5,574 nt of DNA from Bacilli bacterium (GTDB lineage: Bacteria > Bacillota_I > Bacilli_A > RF39 > UBA660): the NCBI GenBank assembly GCA_024683115.1, contig JAIKYM010000108.1:1-5574 (forward strand), written 5' to 3'. This document shows positions 5,462 through 5,574 of this stretch, piece by piece. The notes below the pieces were generated by a model. It ran no database searches. It was given only the letters and a program-made list of their open reading frames with translations, and was not told the origin of the DNA. Position numbers and translations under genes: made by a program. The first letter of the stretch is position 1; each line of letters opens with the position of its first letter.

Positions 5462-5574
5462 TTAATAACTTCACTAGGCATTTTTTTAATAATATCTAAT
5501 AAATACTTAGATTGGATAATAATAACTCCTTCTTTTTCAACATTTTCTATTTTATCTTTAGGTATAACTGATTT
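5458..5574 (-). pseudogene. dnaN: Inverted internal fragment of dnaN (sliding clamp), truncated at the dnaA stop
   Basis: The minus strand is open from the window edge for 38 codons and ends in TAG at 5458-5460. The product contains KSVIPKDKIENVEKEG followed by VIIIQSKYLLDIIKKMPSEVIN. This fits the beta-clamp N-terminal domain at about residues 55-95 (family pattern: ISI..IPK, then GSIVL..K.L.EI..K.P). DnaN is normally about 370 residues, encoded on the same strand directly downstream of dnaA. Here it faces dnaA, and the homology stops abruptly about where dnaA ends, with no clamp sequence beyond. It is therefore a broken or chimeric copy in this sequence. The match rests on recognition of a short segment, so it is good but not certain. 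Confidence 0.75.

Noticed and set aside
5534..5542. TTTTCAACA downstream of dnaA as another variant DnaA box
   Set aside because: It lies inside the dnaN-like coding fragment (codons E-N-V-E-K-E) and is explained by that reading frame; a single copy.
1..5574. Matching ends: AAATCAGT at the start and its reverse complement ACTGATTT at the end
   Set aside because: Only 8 bases in AT-rich DNA, inside mnmE and the dnaN fragment; no mobile element genes between them, so probably chance.
1..5574. Mycoplasma-type code (TGA read as tryptophan)
   Set aside because: All genes are full length with TGA read as stop and their tryptophans are TGG. Stops used are TAA and TAG only, but six genes are too few to conclude anything.
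1..5574. tRNA, rRNA, riboswitch, CRISPR array or insertion sequence
   Set aside because: I saw no cloverleaf-like, repeat-spacer or transposase signal; nearly all sequence is accounted for by the genes and the origin spacer.

Overview
The window is the chromosomal replication-origin neighbourhood of a very AT-rich, Gram-positive-type bacterium. Gene order and protein types (lipoprotein YidC of the SpoIIIJ kind, Jag/KhpB beside it, rpmH-rnpA divergent from dnaA) point to a low-GC Bacillota, most likely a Bacilli-like lineage. The exact group is a guess; an uncultured gut-type lineage would fit. All tryptophans are TGG and no TGA is read through, so the standard code fits.

Layout. Positions 1-1025 (minus strand) hold the first three quarters of mnmE, cut by the window edge, with its own extended -10 promoter. 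Positions 1107-1574 (minus) hold an unrecognised 155-residue gene with a strong promoter whose -10 lies in a palindrome, and its own terminator. Positions 1649-3696 (minus) hold the tightly packed series rpmH, rnpA, yidC, jag. It is transcribed from one near-consensus promoter at 3729-3757, interrupted by a weak terminator or attenuator after rpmH and closed by a strong terminator at the end of jag. Positions 3697-4036 are the divergent origin-type intergenic region. Positions 4037-5461 (plus) are complete dnaA. Positions 5458-5574 (minus) encode 38 residues that look like the middle of the DnaN N-terminal domain, in the wrong orientation and ending at the dnaA stop.

How the genes work together. 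DnaA starts replication at the origin. RpmH (ribosomal protein L34) and RnpA (RNase P protein) serve translation and tRNA maturation, YidC inserts membrane proteins, Jag is an RNA-binding partner gene, and MnmE modifies tRNA wobble uridines. This is the classic dnaA-rpmH-mnmE cluster, but with an extra unknown gene between jag and mnmE.

Most notable points: (1) the inverted, truncated dnaN piece, which is either a real rearrangement or, more likely, a chimeric junction in the assembled sequence; (2) an origin region without canonical TTATCCACA boxes but with repeated TTGAAAAC/CTGAAAAC units; (3) a DnaA whose DNA-recognition segment departs from the usual GGRDHTTV signature, possibly matching the altered boxes; (4) an L34 about four residues shorter than usual; (5) the unknown gene with a palindromic operator candidate.
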